64,000 nucleotides of DNA from Phytopseudomonas straminea (GTDB lineage: Bacteria; Pseudomonadota; Gammaproteobacteria; Pseudomonadales; Pseudomonadaceae), in NCBI RefSeq assembly GCF_900112645.1, contig NZ_FOMO01000007.1:153058-217057 (forward strand), in the 5' to 3' direction. The notes below the pieces were generated by a model that saw only the letters and a list, made by a program, of their open reading frames with translations, was not told the origin of the DNA and made no database searches. The position numbers and the translations under genes were made by a program. Below, piece by piece: positions 37,601 to 45,263 of the stretch. Every line of letters begins with the position of its first letter. Position 1 is the stretch's first letter.

Positions 37601-39853
37601 CGTCTGCTGGCGCTGCGCGAGGCGGCTGGCCTGCTGACCTATTCGCCACGGGCCCGCGGCCTGTCGCTGTTCTTCTGGAACCGCTGGCGCGAAGACGTGG
37701 AGGCCGCCCACTGGCCGGAGCGGGCGCGCACCTGCGCCAACATCCGCCAACTGTTCGGCCGCGACGACGGCATCCGCCAGCTACGCGAGGAAGTGCTCAA
37801 GGCGCTGCACGGTTTTCTCGTCCGCCACCCGATGCCGTTCGACGCTGCGCTGCAGCGCGAGGCGGCCGAATACCTGGTCGAGGAGCTGGCCGCGCCACGC
37901 ATCGAGTTCGTGGTCAGCAAGTACGCCCGCGACCTGTTCGATGGCCTGCGCCGGCACCTGGAGGCCGCCCATATGTGGCAGGGCTACGTGCAGGCCCAGG
38001 AACGCCTGCGCGGGCGTCCGGATCAGCGTTGGGCGCTGGCCGAGAACTGGCTGCAGGCCTACTGCGCGCAGCAGGGCCAGGAGCACCTTATGGCCTACGT
38101 GCCGGAGGCTGTGGCCCTGGGCCTGATCGACAGCGACCTGCCGCAGCGCGTCACCGAGGCCGATCTGCAAGTGCGCGTCGAGGGGCTGCTGGGCGACCAC
38201 CCACGCATCCAGGACGGCACCCTGAGTTTCGCCCTGCACGATTTCTTCCAGCGCCTGCGCCATCACCGCGAGGCCTTCCTGCCCGAGTTGCAGCGTTACC
38301 AGAACCTGCGCCAGGAGGTGGTCAACCGTGAGCGCACGGCGCTGCGCCTGAGCGAGTTCAAGCCGCGGCCGCTGTCATCGTTCGTGCGTAACAAGCTGAT
38401 CAACGACGTGTACCTGGGCTTCATCGGCGACAACCTGGCCAAGCAGATGGGCACCGCCGGGGAGAACAAGCGCACCGACCTGATGGGCCTGCTGATGCTC
38501 ATCTCGCCGCCTGGCTACGGCAAGACCACGCTGATGGAGTACGTGGCTCACCGCCTGGGGCTGATCTTCATGAAGATCAACGGCCCGGCCCTCGGCCACG
38601 AGGTGCGCTCCATCGACCCTGCCCAAGCGCCGGACGCCACCTCGCGCCAGGAGCTGGAAAAGCTCAACCTGGCGCTGGAAATGGGTAACAACGTGATGCT
38701 CTATGTCGATGACATCCAGCACACCCACCCCGAATTCCTGCAGAAATTCATCTCCCTGTGCGACGGCACGCGGCGTATCGAAGGCGTGTGGAAGGGCAAG
38801 ACCAAGACCTACGACATGCGCGGCAAGAAGTTCTGCGTGGTGATGAGCGGCAACCCGTACACCGAGTCCGGCGACGTGTTCAAGATCCCCGACATGCTCG
38901 CCAACCGCGCCGACATCTACAACCTGGGCGATACCCTGGGCGGCATGCAGGAAGCCTTCGCGCTCTCCTACATCGAGAACGGCCTGACCTCCAACCCGGT
39001 GCTGGCGCCCCTGGCCACCCGCGACATGGCCGACGTCTACCGCTTCGTCGCCAAGGCCGAGGGCAAGCCGTTCTCCGCCAACGAGCTGTCGCACAGCTAC
39101 AGCGGTGCCGAGATCAACGAGATCGTCGCCACCCTGCAGCGCCTGATGCAGGTGCGTGACGTGGTCGGCCGGGTCAACCAGCAGTACATCGTCAGCGCCG
39201 CCCAGGCCGACAACTACCGCACCGAGCCGCCGTTCAAGCTGCAGGGCAGCTACCGCAACATGAACAAGATGGCCGAGAAGATCAGCGCGGTGATGAACGA
39301 CGCCGAGTTGCTGCAATTGATTGCCGACCACTATCAGGGCGAGTCTCAGCTGCTCACCACCGGGGCCGAGGAAAACCTGCTCAAGCTCGCCGAGCTGCGT
39401 GGCAACCAGACGCCCGAGCAACTGGAGCGGTGGACGCAGATCAAGCGCGACTTCATGCGCAACAAGGCCATGGGCGGCAGCGACTCGGACGTCGGCGCCC
39501 GTGTGGTGGCGCAGCTCAACGACCTGGTCGAGGGCGTGCGCGGCCTGGCCCGCAGCGAGCCGACGGCGCCAGCGGTTGCCGCCGTGCCCTGGCAGGAGCT
39601 GCTGGCCGGCCTGGAACGGCTGCGCGAAGTGCCGCCCAGGGTCGAGGTGGCCGTCCAGGCCGCGCCGCAGCCTGGCATCCAGGCACTGCTGGAACGCCTG
39701 GCCGATGGCCTGCAGGACGGCGTGCTGCCGCTGATCAACGCCATGGACAAGAAGATCGACATCGACCTGGGGACGCACAAGCGCATGGGCGACATGGCCC
39801 AGCAACTGCGTGAGATCGCCCGGATGATGGGGCAGAGCGGCGAGGCGCCGTGA
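34616..39853 (+). CDS. Giant AAA+ ATPase (DUF3686 / 'DNA repair ATPase' type)
   Basis: 1745 residues. About 1-480: a mostly beta region with repeated strand-turn units, DUF3686-like as I remember the family. About 500-900: long helical coiled-coil region (ESIRQQSAAAMADAESRQ, LEELESQFGDHEQFL). From about 1260 an AAA+ module: Walker A PPGYGKTT (K1303), Walker B VMLYVDD (1360-1366), sensor-1 MSGNP (N1413) and a following FKIPDMLANRADIYNLGD region with arginine-finger candidates. The C-terminus (1580-1745) is helical. Databases call relatives DNA repair ATPase, without proof. Start: ATG at 34616 or 34619 after AGGAAG. Its stop overlaps the rhomboid GTG start (GTGA). High GC as neighbours; no frameshift seen. 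Confidence 0.85.
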   Translation: MMSDAQAENTQQDILDKAVAEGGAYEVLHKRLQEQGLRLRQSTEALNEQRLQEFGSSQMEVIGRVRIRTENNCIARDIVQVGDWLLFGYNVFMGLKKETSVADVFSLYRLVEGSEGYEAGAVALDGTFLSQSGFVNDFNELYTYYKNTRLLQLAIRDGKLLASFQIGERITDIRVFRWSLSLDGKDVRYIDNRGERDIALPAPFDFEWQKTTREMTVNGRHPHLNILDTVFVETVGGDLTIKVENNTESGQGIYREEVMDKTQSLDDAQIEYAALGSLILLKVLPYREEQWRYLVFNRLTRKVERIDAIGLACVQLPEDHGIIFPGGYYLQNGEHKTFEQSMAGMRFKRSVRSPNGEDVQYIFYHPGEGRAVLLTYNMVTRQLQNPIFGHGYARLEDGRMVIFSAEGDEPTRIHPMQVWQTPFESEEFAARQPARSGFFGRIGNAELVRGVSDLFNLSREIDSRKVSVARYSLLCQNTRRLFDIYHWLSDPQCAELAPLLREIAATGELVLDEFEKVESIRQQSAAAMADAESRQKSLLESVRSDTWDKVEQYVDALNAITAQRGQLLTIRDYRYIDVARIDAMETALLETRDQTAAATSRFLAGDAALQPYHHDLQVFDEQAQKAESVAQLAEPLAGLNEMAGNLDMLSGLMASLQIDDATERTRIVDAISEVYAKLNQAKARAEQRRKGLGSAETVAQFGAQFKLFSQSITNALALAQDPEKCDEQLSRLLVQLEELESQFGDHEQFLGDILAKREELLETFEAHKQSLLDERQRKAQGLLDAARRILDSLGRRTAKFTEAQELNAFFAADPLILKLRELAERLRELKDSVKADDVEARLKAARDQAVRALRDKSELFEAGGDVIKLGPRHRFAVNTQELDLTLLPRGDGLFLHLTGTDFLEPLHDGELYGLRDYWQVSLESESAALYRGEYLAGLVLDAAVNNTDGLSLDQLKAHMSQPDELIKRIREFAAPRYKEGYQKGIHDQDAMAILLRLLALREAAGLLTYSPRARGLSLFFWNRWREDVEAAHWPERARTCANIRQLFGRDDGIRQLREEVLKALHGFLVRHPMPFDAALQREAAEYLVEELAAPRIEFVVSKYARDLFDGLRRHLEAAHMWQGYVQAQERLRGRPDQRWALAENWLQAYCAQQGQEHLMAYVPEAVALGLIDSDLPQRVTEADLQVRVEGLLGDHPRIQDGTLSFALHDFFQRLRHHREAFLPELQRYQNLRQEVVNRERTALRLSEFKPRPLSSFVRNKLINDVYLGFIGDNLAKQMGTAGENKRTDLMGLLMLISPPGYGKTTLMEYVAHRLGLIFMKINGPALGHEVRSIDPAQAPDATSRQELEKLNLALEMGNNVMLYVDDIQHTHPEFLQKFISLCDGTRRIEGVWKGKTKTYDMRGKKFCVVMSGNPYTESGDVFKIPDMLANRADIYNLGDTLGGMQEAFALSYIENGLTSNPVLAPLATRDMADVYRFVAKAEGKPFSANELSHSYSGAEINEIVATLQRLMQVRDVVGRVNQQYIVSAAQADNYRTEPPFKLQGSYRNMNKMAEKISAVMNDAELLQLIADHYQGESQLLTTGAEENLLKLAELRGNQTPEQLERWTQIKRDFMRNKAMGGSDSDVGARVVAQLNDLVEGVRGLARSEPTAPAVAAVPWQELLAGLERLREVPPRVEVAVQAAPQPGIQALLERLADGLQDGVLPLINAMDKKIDIDLGTHKRMGDMAQQLREIARMMGQSGEAP

Positions 39854-40428
39854 CGCTCTGGCTGTTGCCGCGCCTGAAGCTGCTGTTCGGCATCGCTGCG
39901 GTGATGGTCGTGCTGCAATTGATCAACAGCCTGGACGGCTACAGCCTCAACCGCTTCGGGCTGATTCCGCGCGAAGTGCAGGCCCTGCCGGGCATCGCCC
40001 TGGCGCCCTGGTTGCACGGCAGCTGGCTGCACCTGTTCGGCAACCTCAGCGGCTTCATGGTGCTCGGCGCCTTGGCGCTGCTGGAGTCGCGGGCCGAATT
40101 CATCCGCGCCAGCCTGTTCATCATCGTCGTCAGTGGCGTGCTGGTCTGGCTGTTCGGGCGCACCGGCATCCATGTCGGCTCCAGCGGCTGGCTGTTCGGT
40201 TTGTGGGGGCTGTTGCTGGGCCGCGCCTGGTTTCGCCGCAGCTTCGCTGACCTGCTGCTGGCGGCCCTGGCTCTGCTGCTGTACGGCGGTTTTTTCTACG
40301 GTCTGCTGCCCCAGCAGGGCGTTTCGTTCGAATACCACCTGGCCGGCGCACTGTGCGGCGGCCTGTACGCCTCATGGCAACGCGGCGGCCAGAAACGTCG
40401 CACTCGAAAACGGACTCGACAGGGTTAA
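39850..40428 (+). CDS. Rhomboid family intramembrane serine protease
   Basis: 192 residues with about six hydrophobic segments. Rhomboid hallmarks: HLFGN (H61, N65), GSSG with nucleophile S112 (GIHVGSSGWLFGLWG), and the partner histidine H163 in EYHLAGALCGG. It should cleave transmembrane or membrane-proximal substrates. The C-terminus is strongly basic (QKRRTRKRTRQG) and cytoplasmic. GTG start overlapping the ATPase stop by 4 nt; the phospholipase-like gene starts 2 nt after its stop. It is distinct from GlpG by its length and context. Confidence 0.9.
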   Translation: MTLWLLPRLKLLFGIAAVMVVLQLINSLDGYSLNRFGLIPREVQALPGIALAPWLHGSWLHLFGNLSGFMVLGALALLESRAEFIRASLFIIVVSGVLVWLFGRTGIHVGSSGWLFGLWGLLLGRAWFRRSFADLLLAALALLLYGGFFYGLLPQQGVSFEYHLAGALCGGLYASWQRGGQKRRTRKRTRQG

Positions 40429-40430
40429 AA

Positions 40431-41117
40431 ATGGATTTCAATCGCCTCGACCAGCACCTGCGTGACAGCCTCGTCGACCTCAGGCTCAGCAATGAGGAGC
40501 GCGACGAACTGCGCGAACTGGGCAACGACCTGACGCCCGACCAGGTGCGCTACATGCGCAACCGCGCCTTCGATCTGGTGCGCGAACTGATCACCGACCC
40601 GGACAACGCCGTGTCGGCCCTGAAATGGCTGGAGCAGGTGATCAAGACGTTGGAGGTGCGCTGCTCACCGATGCGTGGCCAGAGCAGTGCGCATTTCAGT
40701 CCCGGCGAAAGCTGCCGCCAGCGCATCCGCGACCTGTGCCGCAACGCCCGGGAGTCGGTGGATGTATGCGTATTCACCATCTCCGACGACCAGCTCAGCG
40801 ACGAGCTGATCGCCGTGCACCGCCGCGGGCTGGCCGTGCGCATCATCAGCGACAGCGAAAAGCGCTTCGACGTCGGTAGCGACATCCAGCAACTGATCGA
40901 TGCCGGCGTGCCGCTGCGTATCGACAACAGCCCGTTTCACATGCACCACAAGTTCGCGCTGTTCGACGGTCGCCTGCTGCTCAATGGCAGCTTCAACTGG
41001 ACGCGCAGCGCCAGTACCAGCAACGAGGAGAACCTGCTGGTGACCGACGATCCGCATCTGGTCGCCGAGTACCGCCGCGAGTTCGAGATGCTTTGGGCGC
41101 GCTACCGACCGAATTGA
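40431..41117 (+). CDS. Single-HKD phospholipase D-like protein (MitoPLD/Nuc type)
   Basis: 228 residues. Residues 1-75 are a helical domain without known motif; residues about 85-225 form one PLD fold with a single HKD motif: H172-x-K174-x4-D179 in MHHKFALFDGRLLLNGSFNWTRSA. Single-HKD enzymes (bacterial Nuc, MitoPLD/Zucchini) work as dimers and hydrolyse phosphodiesters in DNA, RNA or cardiolipin; which one applies here is open. No signal peptide, so cytoplasmic. Start 2 nt after the rhomboid stop. The gene ends 4 nt before a MITE target site. Confidence 0.9.
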   Translation: MDFNRLDQHLRDSLVDLRLSNEERDELRELGNDLTPDQVRYMRNRAFDLVRELITDPDNAVSALKWLEQVIKTLEVRCSPMRGQSSAHFSPGESCRQRIRDLCRNARESVDVCVFTISDDQLSDELIAVHRRGLAVRIISDSEKRFDVGSDIQQLIDAGVPLRIDNSPFHMHHKFALFDGRLLLNGSFNWTRSASTSNEENLLVTDDPHLVAEYRREFEMLWARYRPN

Positions 41118-41121
41118 CGGC

Positions 41122-41405
41122 CTAGGGTCTGTTCCCGTTTCACGCACGGCCGCGCCGGAGCCAGTTTTTGTGCGAGGCAAGGCACGAGATGCGAAGTTTG
41201 GCGGGCCAAATGAGCCATCGAGTAACGCCGCATCGCACAAAACTGGCCCGGCCCTTCGGGTGGGGCCGCCTAGGTTGCGCGGGAAATGGCCTCCGCTGTC
41301 GTTGCAGGACTTGGCAAGGGAGCAACCATTCCCTGCGTCCTGCGCCTAACCGGAGGCCATTTCTCGCGGCAACGCGGCTCGCGCTGAAACGGTAACAGAC
41401 CCTAG
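41122..41405. mobile_element. MITE with CTAG target-site duplication and IS5-like ends
   Basis: The 276-bp body (41126-41401) is flanked by direct CTAG repeats (41122-41125 and 41402-41405). Its ends are near-perfect inverted repeats: GGTCTGTTCCCGTTTCA at the left, and GGTCTGTTACCGTTTCA on the opposite strand at the right. CTAG duplications fit an IS5-type transposase. The inside folds into two long hairpins (GCCAGTTTTTGTGCGA / TCGCACAAAACTGGC at 41160-41249, and AAATGGCCTCCG / CGGAGGCCATTT at 41284-41372). No transposase gene; short frames inside are not supported. It sits exactly between the stops of two convergent genes. Confidence 0.8.
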
Positions 41406-42442
41406 CGCCGCAGCGCCGGCAGAAATGCCAGGAGACTCGCTGGTAGCTGCCGGCGCAACGCCTCGCTCATCGCCTCTCGGCGCTTCTGGTAGAGCAGGCC
41501 GAGGCCCATTACGCCAAGGCCGATCAGGCTGACCACCACCGGGAACAGCAGCGAATCCTCGAACACGTCGTGGGCCAGGTAGCCCAGATAGCCGGCCACG
41601 CCCAGCGCGCCGAAGACCATGAACAGCGGGCGTCGCAGCAATATCGACAGACCGATCAGGCCCAGGTTGATCAGGCAGTACAGCGCCTTGCCCAGTTCGC
41701 TGCCGCTGTCCATCAGGCTCAGGCCGCCCCAGAACGCTGTCAGCCCGGCCAGGTAACCCCAGAAGGCGTAATCACGCTTGCTGCGGCCGTCCACCAGCAG
41801 GCTGGCGAGCAGAATCACCAGGCCGAACCACAGCGACACCTCGCGGCGCTGCTCCCAGCTGAAGTATTCGCCATGCAGCAGCTCGCTCAGGTCCATGGAC
41901 ATGAACCACAGCGCCACGGCAATCGGCATGACGATGAACGGGAAGGGCAGCAGGCGCAGTACCAGCAGACCGACCAGCACCGTCGCCACTTCCATGACCA
42001 GCCAGCCGCCCTGCACGTAGCGGTAGTAGTCGACGTAGTCCGACTGTGTGTCGTCCAGGGGCCAGATGCTGAACAGCCGTTGCCCGGCGAACACCACCAG
42101 TGGCGTGAGGCTCACTGCCACGGCACCGAGCAGGCCGCCGGGAATCGGCTGGCCGCGGCGCCATAGGCTGCGCCCGCAGAGCAGGAACAGCAGCAGGTAA
42201 GCCGTGCTGATCACCAGCAGCGCCAGGTCCCCGATGTTCATCCAGGCTTCTGTGAGCAGCCAGCCCATGGCGCCCATGATCAGCAGGGCGCCGAAGTAAT
42301 AGGCGATATGGGAGAGCTGGAAGTTGGGGCGCTCAGTGGGCGTCTGCTGCAGAAAGGCCAGCAGGGCCTGATCCTGGCCGGGTTGCAGGACGCCGGCTTG
42401 TACGGCGCGGCTGAGGTCATTGGAATCTATGGTCAGCTTCAT
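41402..42442 (-). CDS. DUF2157-like polytopic membrane protein
   Basis: 346 residues. The first 50 are soluble (MKLTIDSNDLSRAVQAGVLQPGQDQALLAFL, resembling the DUF2157 N-terminal helical domain), followed by about ten hydrophobic segments ending near residue 320. Function unknown. The ATG at 42440-42442 with AGGACG upstream was preferred to a longer frame with a non-conserved extension. Its TAG stop codon lies inside the CTAG duplicated by the MITE, so the insertion left the protein unchanged. Confidence 0.7.
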   Translation of the reverse strand: MKLTIDSNDLSRAVQAGVLQPGQDQALLAFLQQTPTERPNFQLSHIAYYFGALLIMGAMGWLLTEAWMNIGDLALLVISTAYLLLFLLCGRSLWRRGQPIPGGLLGAVAVSLTPLVVFAGQRLFSIWPLDDTQSDYVDYYRYVQGGWLVMEVATVLVGLLVLRLLPFPFIVMPIAVALWFMSMDLSELLHGEYFSWEQRREVSLWFGLVILLASLLVDGRSKRDYAFWGYLAGLTAFWGGLSLMDSGSELGKALYCLINLGLIGLSILLRRPLFMVFGALGVAGYLGYLAHDVFEDSLLFPVVVSLIGLGVMGLGLLYQKRREAMSEALRRQLPASLLAFLPALRR

Positions 42443-42519
42443 GGGGTGGACGTCCTGTCTTGGTGCCGCTGCTTGAAGTCGCAGCGGCGCGCCCAGGCGT
42501 TGCGCCTGGGCGTAGTCGA

Positions 42520-43950
42520 TCAATGCTTGCGCGGTACGGCCTTGAGCAGCTCGTCCGGTGGCATCTCGCACTGGATCTTGCGGCCGATCAGCTCTTCGAT
42601 CGGTGGCAGGGCGAAGGCGTCGTCCTCGCCGGCAAAACTGATCGAGGTGCCACTGGTGCCGGCGCGGCCGGTACGGCCGATGCGGTGCACGTAGTCGTCC
42701 GGGTCTTCCGGCAGGGTGAAGTTGATCACGTGGCTGATACCGTCGACATGGATGCCGCGGCCGGCCACGTCGGTGGCGACCATGACGCGGATCTTGCCTT
42801 CGCGAAAACCTTCCAGGGCGCGAATACGCTTGTGTTGGGGAATGTCGCCGGACATCTGCACCGCGCTGATGCCGTCACGGGTCAGGCGTTCTTCGATACG
42901 GCGCACCTCGTCCTTGCGGTTGGCGAACACCATCACGCGAGTCCAGTCGTTCTGGGCGATCAGGTTGTAGAGCAGCTTGTACTTGTCCGCCGAGGCGACG
43001 GCGTAAACGTGCTGTTCGACGGTGTCGCTGGCGACGTTTTCCGGCTCGATCTCGACGATGGCCGGGTTGGTGGTCCACTGCTTGGCCAGGTTCATCACGT
43101 CTTCGGTGAAGGTGGCGGAGAACAGCAGGGTCTGGCGCTCGCCCTTCATCGGGGTCTGGCGGATGATCTGGCGAACCTGGGGGATGAAGCCCATGTCGAG
43201 CATGCGGTCGGCTTCGTCGAGCACCATCACCTCGACCATGTCCAAGTGCACTTCACCGCGCTGGTTGAAGTCCAGCAGGCGGCCTGGTGTGGCTACCAGG
43301 ATGTCGCAGAAGCGCGATTCCAGCTGCTTGAGCTGCTTGTCGAAGTCCATGCCGCCGACGAAGCTCATCACGTTGAGGCCGCTGTACTTGGTCAGCTCCT
43401 TGGCGTCGTTGGCGATCTGCACCACCAGCTCGCGGGTCGGCGCGATGATCAGCGCGCGCGGCTCGCCCATGTAGCGATCCTTGGGCGGCGGGGTCTGCTG
43501 CAGCTGAGTGATGATCGATATCAGGAAGGCGGCGGTCTTGCCGGTGCCGGTCTGGGCGCGGCCAATGGCGTCCTGGCCCTTGAGCGTATAGCCCAGTACA
43601 CCGGCCTGGATCGGCGTGCAGTACGGAAAGCCCAGGTCGTGGATGGCGTGCATCAGTTCCGGAGACAGCTTGAAATCGTGGAAGCGGGTCTTGCCGGGCG
43701 CCGGTTCGACATGGAAATCCTCGAGCTTCCAGGTATCGACCGGCTTGGGCGCACGTTCACGGCGCGGCTTGGCGGGTTTGCTCTGGGGCTTCTGCTCGGC
43801 GCTGGCGGCTTCTTGCGGCGGGCGCGGCTGGCGCTCCTCGCGGGGAGCGGCGGCGGGAGGCGCAGTGGCCTCGAGGCTCGGGGAGACTGAGCTGTGTGGC
43901 TCATTTTCGGCTTTACCGAATATTTTTTTGAGTGCTTTGAGCACGGTCAT
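42520..43950 (-). CDS. rhlB: ATP-dependent RNA helicase RhlB
   Basis: 476-residue DEAD-box helicase. About 100 N-terminal residues are low-complexity and basic (Pro/Ala/Lys-rich, PKPVDTWKLEDFHVEP), then the core: Q motif region, AQTGTGKTAAF, PTRELVVQ, VLDEADRMLDMGF, SATF, and HRIGRTGRAG. Resembles Pseudomonas RhlB, a degradosome helicase, though the long N-terminal extension differs from E. coli RhlB (421 residues) and in P. aeruginosa helps recruitment. Monocistronic. Confidence 0.88.
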   Translation of the reverse strand: MTVLKALKKIFGKAENEPHSSVSPSLEATAPPAAAPREERQPRPPQEAASAEQKPQSKPAKPRRERAPKPVDTWKLEDFHVEPAPGKTRFHDFKLSPELMHAIHDLGFPYCTPIQAGVLGYTLKGQDAIGRAQTGTGKTAAFLISIITQLQQTPPPKDRYMGEPRALIIAPTRELVVQIANDAKELTKYSGLNVMSFVGGMDFDKQLKQLESRFCDILVATPGRLLDFNQRGEVHLDMVEVMVLDEADRMLDMGFIPQVRQIIRQTPMKGERQTLLFSATFTEDVMNLAKQWTTNPAIVEIEPENVASDTVEQHVYAVASADKYKLLYNLIAQNDWTRVMVFANRKDEVRRIEERLTRDGISAVQMSGDIPQHKRIRALEGFREGKIRVMVATDVAGRGIHVDGISHVINFTLPEDPDDYVHRIGRTGRAGTSGTSISFAGEDDAFALPPIEELIGRKIQCEMPPDELLKAVPRKH

Positions 43951-44045
43951 CTCGTCGATTGATTAAGGAATGAACGCCAGCCAGTGTAAAGCAAGACGCG
44001 GGCAGGGCGAAGTACTCTGCCACTGGCGTCATGCGCGGCTGTCGA

Positions 44046-45209
44046 TCAGTTCGCGGGCAGGCTGGCGAGCAGCAGGCGCTGGACGTTGCCGCCCATGATC
44101 GCGGCGATGTCGGCGCGGCTGAAACCGGCGCCGAGCAGGCCTTCGGTCAGCTGGGCCAGGCCGGTGACGTCGAAGGGCGCATGAATAGTGCCGTTGAAGT
44201 CCGACCCCAGGGCCACGTGCTCGACGCCCACCAGGTCGGCCGTGTAGCGGATCGCCTTGACGATGGCCGCCACCGAGGTGGCGCACACCGCCGTGTCCCA
44301 GTAACCGATGCCGATCACCCCGCCGGTGGTGGCAATAGCGCGTATATGCCGGTCGCTGAGGTTGCGGGTGCCCGGGCAGGTGCCTTCGACGCCGCCGTGG
44401 GACACCAGCACTGGGCGAGTGGCCATGGCCAGCACGTCGTCCATCAGCGGGCGCGAGGCGTGGGCCAGGTCGATCAGCATGGACTTCTCTTCCAGACGCG
44501 CGATGACCTGACGGCCGAACGGCGTCAGCCCGCCCTTGCTCAGGCCATGGGCCGAGCCGCCGACCTCGTTGTCGAAGAAGTGGGTCAGGCCAGCCATGCG
44601 AAAGCCGGCATCGTAGAGGCGATCCAGGTTTTCCAGCTTGCCTTCCAGCGGGTGCAGGCCTTCGGTAGCAAGCAACGTGGCGACGCGCTGCGGGTCCTGC
44701 TTCCAGGCCTGCAGAAAATTCCTCAGATCCTTGCGCGTGCGGATCTGTAGCATCCGGCCGTCGCTGCCGGCAGCCGCCTCGTGAAGTTTTTCAGCCTGGT
44801 ACAACGCGCGCTCGAGCAGGCTGTTCCAGGTCGCCCGTGGCCAGCGCTGGGCCATGGCGAGCAGGGTGATGGTGTCGCTGTCGGCGCCGTTGCTTTCGTA
44901 GTTCAGCCCGCGGGGCGATTTGGTGACGGTGGAAAACACCTGCAACCCGACGCGCCCGTCGAGCATGCGCGGCAGGTCCGAGTGGCCGTAGCTGTAGCGC
45001 TTGAGTAGGTCGCGTTCCCAGAGCAGGGCATCATCGTGCAGGTCGGCGATGAACAGTGTGTGGTGCAGGCGCGTGGCTGCTTCACCGGCCGGATAAGGGG
45101 CCGGGGATTCGACGCTGTTCATGCGCCGGTCGAGCACCCTGGGCAGGGTGAAGAACACCGCGGCGACAAGGCCCAGAACAATCGGGACGATAAGCAGGCG
45201 CTTGCGCAT
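44046..45209 (-). CDS. Membrane dipeptidase (peptidase family M19, renal dipeptidase type)
   Basis: 387 residues with an N-terminal signal anchor (RLLIVPIVLGLVAAVFFTLP). Zinc-binding features of M19: FIADLHDDALLW (DxHxD-like pair), the glutamate in ATEGLHPLEG, and histidines in LTHFFDNEVGGSAHG, VSHGGVEG plus the aspartate of LGSDFNG. Probably hydrolyses dipeptides, possibly D-residue containing, at the periplasmic face. Stands alone between rhlB and the diguanylate cyclase gene on the minus strand. Confidence 0.9.
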   Translation of the reverse strand: MRKRLLIVPIVLGLVAAVFFTLPRVLDRRMNSVESPAPYPAGEAATRLHHTLFIADLHDDALLWERDLLKRYSYGHSDLPRMLDGRVGLQVFSTVTKSPRGLNYESNGADSDTITLLAMAQRWPRATWNSLLERALYQAEKLHEAAAGSDGRMLQIRTRKDLRNFLQAWKQDPQRVATLLATEGLHPLEGKLENLDRLYDAGFRMAGLTHFFDNEVGGSAHGLSKGGLTPFGRQVIARLEEKSMLIDLAHASRPLMDDVLAMATRPVLVSHGGVEGTCPGTRNLSDRHIRAIATTGGVIGIGYWDTAVCATSVAAIVKAIRYTADLVGVEHVALGSDFNGTIHAPFDVTGLAQLTEGLLGAGFSRADIAAIMGGNVQRLLLASLPAN

Positions 45210-45263
45210 AGGTGCTTTCCAGAAAAAAACGTTACCGTCAGCTTGTCACGCGCTCACGGCAGT

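Noticed and set aside
34232..37750. 1172-codon open frame opposite the giant ATPase
   Set aside because: Same shadow effect; no recognisable domain and covers the TerB-like gene and ATPase in the wrong strand.
41140..41395. Short open frames (61 and 75 codons) inside the MITE
   Set aside because: No ribosome sites, arise from hairpin arms, and the element type is normally non-coding.
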